In this document: positions 61,878 to 64,000 of the stretch, in pieces
Layout of the letters: every line of letters begins with the position of its first letter
How positions within the stretch are numbered: position 1 is the stretch's first letter
Origin: Luzula sylvatica
Lineage: Eukaryota; Streptophyta; Magnoliopsida; Poales; Juncaceae
DNA length: 64,000 bases
Reading direction: 5' to 3'
Assembly: GCA_946800325.1 (NCBI GenBank)
Contig: OX326957.1
Span: 15,746,591-15,810,590 of the forward strand
Notes under the pieces: model-generated
The model's database searches: none
Told to the model about the DNA's origin: nothing
Seen by the model: the letters and a program-made list of their open reading frames with translations, nothing else
Program-made: the position numbers and the translations under genes

Positions 61878-62438
61878 TTGATAAGCCCAAGCCCGAAATA
61901 ATAAATCAAGTTTAATTAGCCCATATAAGTTTAGGAAAAGTTATTTTAAGGAAAGAAATTTAGGAAATAATTATAGGGCAGCTTTTATTATAAGGAAATT
62001 AGTTTAGGAAATAAGTTTAAGGCAAGGTTTAATTCCTTGTATTCCAAGTTTATGGAGCCTATAAATAGGCCTTAGATGTTTAGGAATTAATAACATTGAA
62101 AACATATCAAAATATCAATTAGAAAAAAGAGAGAAAGAGTTGTAAGAGCCTATTAGAATTATAAGATAGAGTTTTGTTTATTAGAAATACATATTTGAAT
62201 CCATATTTGAATATCGTATTACCAACAAGGACTTCCTATTCAGCCTCATCTAAGTCTAAATTAAACAACAACATCAGCTAAAGAGCATATTTGTAATCTC
62301 GATCTCCTTGAGGAAACGAGACAACTCACAATTAACGAGTTCGGATCACGTATAAGACGTAGAGTTGAGGTTTATGAGCTTGCAAATTTGCAATAAATCA
62401 AGTGGCTGCAGTGAAGTTCGTGTACTTGAGTTAAACTT
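61878..62438 (+). mobile_element. Possible further LTR or promoter-like sequence
   Basis: It begins TGTTGATAAGCCCAAGCCC and has a TATA-like GAGCCTATAAATAGGCC near 62060 and purine-rich leader-like DNA, as in LTRs. No matching second copy, target duplication or primer site was found, so the call is tentative. Confidence 0.3.
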
Positions 62439-63200
62439 GTTAGGTTCGGTGCTGCAAACAAGCACAAAAAACACACATGAACACAAAGATTTTTACATGG
62501 AAACTCCGAACGAAAAATCACGGTCGTCGGCGCTCCAACTATTTTACTATACTGGAGAAAGGATAATACAATTGTTGATATTTGTTGGAATGATAAAACT
62601 CTAGTCTAGCTCCTATATTTACAGTTAAGCCCGACCCAATACAAAAAAAAAAAAATTATCTTAATTACCATTCAATTATGACAATAAAAATATAAAAGAA
62701 TAACCAACTCCTCCATTTATCAATTTCCTAATTATTTGGGTTGCCACGAAATCTCCATACCATAACAAGATTAAGGGAAAGGTGATGTGTTCCTCCTTTC
62801 GTTGCGCGAGATGTTGTGTGCCGGTTTCCTTCCCTCACCAGCGTGAAGTTTAGGGTTTGGCGGATTTGTTGGCGAAGGAGCTGCTCCTGAACGAGCACAA
62901 ATACAAAAATAGAGGATCGCATGGGTAAAAGAAAGAGGCAACGCAAGAGAAAAGCAACGTGTGTCGGGACACGACGTCGTCACGTGTCGGCAGGAGAGAA
63001 GCCACCGTAAAGGCACAAGAGAGAAGGAATAATGTAAAATCAAAAGTATTTTATAACGTGGAATTTTATAATAGTCCATCATTATATAGTACACACAAAA
63101 ATTATAATCTCGGATATAATAAAAAATTAACACATGATGATTATAATAGGACAAAAATAGTGGAGTCTCAAATAATCATATGTATTACTGTAGATTAAAA
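62439..63200. other. Unassigned DNA, possible LTR remnants
   Basis: TGTTAGGTTCGGTGCTGC at 62439 could start another LTR. A 127-codon minus-strand ORF at 62771-63154 has no recognisable motif and mixed composition. No gene is supported. Confidence 0.3.
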
Positions 63201-63865
63201 AGTGATTTGTACAATACTAGTTAAACATACCTTCGATTAAGGCTTAAGGAAAAATATTTAGACGTCGTGATTGGAATATGTCTCTTATTTGATCAGAATT
63301 TTGTGTTGATAATGTGTTCAAAATAAAATAGCAATAAGTAACAGAAAGATAAAATTCGATTAATAAAATACAATAGCCACTGTTCCATTACATAGTAGAG
63401 GATGTGTTAAATTAGAAAATTTTTTATTTTATAAAACGAGTAAAATAAAAAATAATAATACAACATGAAATATACTAAATATTATATAAATTTTTTTTTC
63501 ATTTTGACAAATTTATATCTATACTATTATATTCATAATGGTTATTTTATTTTTTTTACTTTCTTTTACCAAGCCAATATTTTTAGAATTGGAATGGTCT
63601 CCGACTCTCGGTATGGTATCAATGTTGCAAATGACGGGAAACGGTACGGTACGGTCGGTCACCGTTTTAGTGTTTTACTGTAAAACGGTAAAAAAATGGT
63701 TAAAAACGATTACTTAAATCGGCAATATTTTATGGCAATTATAATATAAATTTAAAAATAAAACAAACAAAAATATAATAATTCAATTTTTATAATTCAA
63801 CTTAAACATACACGAAAGCCCAAAATTTAAAAAAACATACAAAGAACTAATAAAACATATTCAAT
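63201..63865. other. AT-rich DNA with a possible MITE end
   Basis: Near 63620-63665 AATGTTGCAAATGACGGG followed by ACGGTACGGTACGGTCGG resembles the start of hAT-like MITEs with repeated GGTACGGT words. The other end is not in view. Confidence 0.35.
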
Positions 63866-63937
63866 AAATGTCCATCGACCTAAACATATCAGAATAAATC
63901 TAAATGTCCATCGACCTAAACATATCAGAATAAATCT
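63866..63937. repeat. Perfect 36-bp tandem duplication
   Basis: A unit beginning AAATGTCCATCGACCTAAAC and ending AGAATAAATCT occurs twice with no visible mismatch (63866-63901 and 63902-63937). Confidence 0.95.
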
Positions 63938-64000
63938 TCTTAGCTACCTAATTAGACCAAAAAATTAACTAATTAAATGCGTCAATCAGAATTAGACACA

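Noticed and set aside
62771..63154. 127-codon minus-strand ORF
   Set aside because: No motif, signal or homologue is recognised, and it starts in AT-rich DNA. It is not supported as a gene.

Overview
This window is nuclear DNA of a flowering plant, most likely a eudicot. The evidence is four intact class III (secretory) peroxidase genes with GT-AG introns, set in DNA dominated by Copia and Gypsy LTR retrotransposons, LINEs and many small TIR elements. The species cannot be named from the sequence.

Genes. Two peroxidase pairs are present. Pair 1 is a divergent, head-to-head pair of close relatives: P1 (minus, 5281-6582) and P2 (plus, 10838-12160), about 330 residues each. Pair 2 is a direct pair: P3 (plus, 37275-38776) and P4 (plus, 52781-54318). 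Each lies in a ~3.6 kb duplicated arm (about 35557-39139 and 51060-54673). P3 and P4 carry an unusual Ala/Pro-rich, arabinogalactan-like stretch of about 80-95 residues between the signal peptide and the peroxidase domain. All four have four exons with the same intron positions, the haem-site Arg/His, the proximal His and the conserved cysteines. All are expected to be secreted to the apoplast or wall, where such enzymes use H2O2 to oxidise phenolics or make reactive oxygen.

Layout. 1-5280: a copy of the P1 upstream region, an LTR fragment and a decayed minus-strand LINE. 5281-12160: the P1/P2 pair. 12161-16115: microsatellites and a LINE split by a solo LTR. 16116-34100: a chain of TIR elements (A to D), each abutting a (TA)n tract. 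Element B contains a 9.36 kb Copia element, which itself contains an inverted solo LTR. Element C contains an hAT MITE. 34100-35230: a LINE 3' end. 35557-39139: duplicated arm 1 with P3. 39140-51060: MITEs, a small LTR element joined to an Athila/Tat-like gag fragment, and the 5' part of a second element of the Copia-type family. 51060-54673: arm 2 with P4. 54674-64000: MITEs, a 2.3 kb element with a 24-bp tandem repeat, a LINE endonuclease fragment and nested LTRs rich in short palindromes.

Most notable signals: (1) the LTRs and leaders of the Copia-type family carry a 17-bp dyad repeated at exactly 172 bp in every pair found; (2) one of these elements has ~1.4% divergent LTRs but a wrecked coding region, suggesting movement in trans; (3) two related LTRs hold arrays of short palindromes with different cores; (4) P3 and P4 share a ~590 bp block without a visible mismatch, suggesting gene conversion. 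No tRNA, rRNA or CRISPR array was seen. All comparisons were made by eye.
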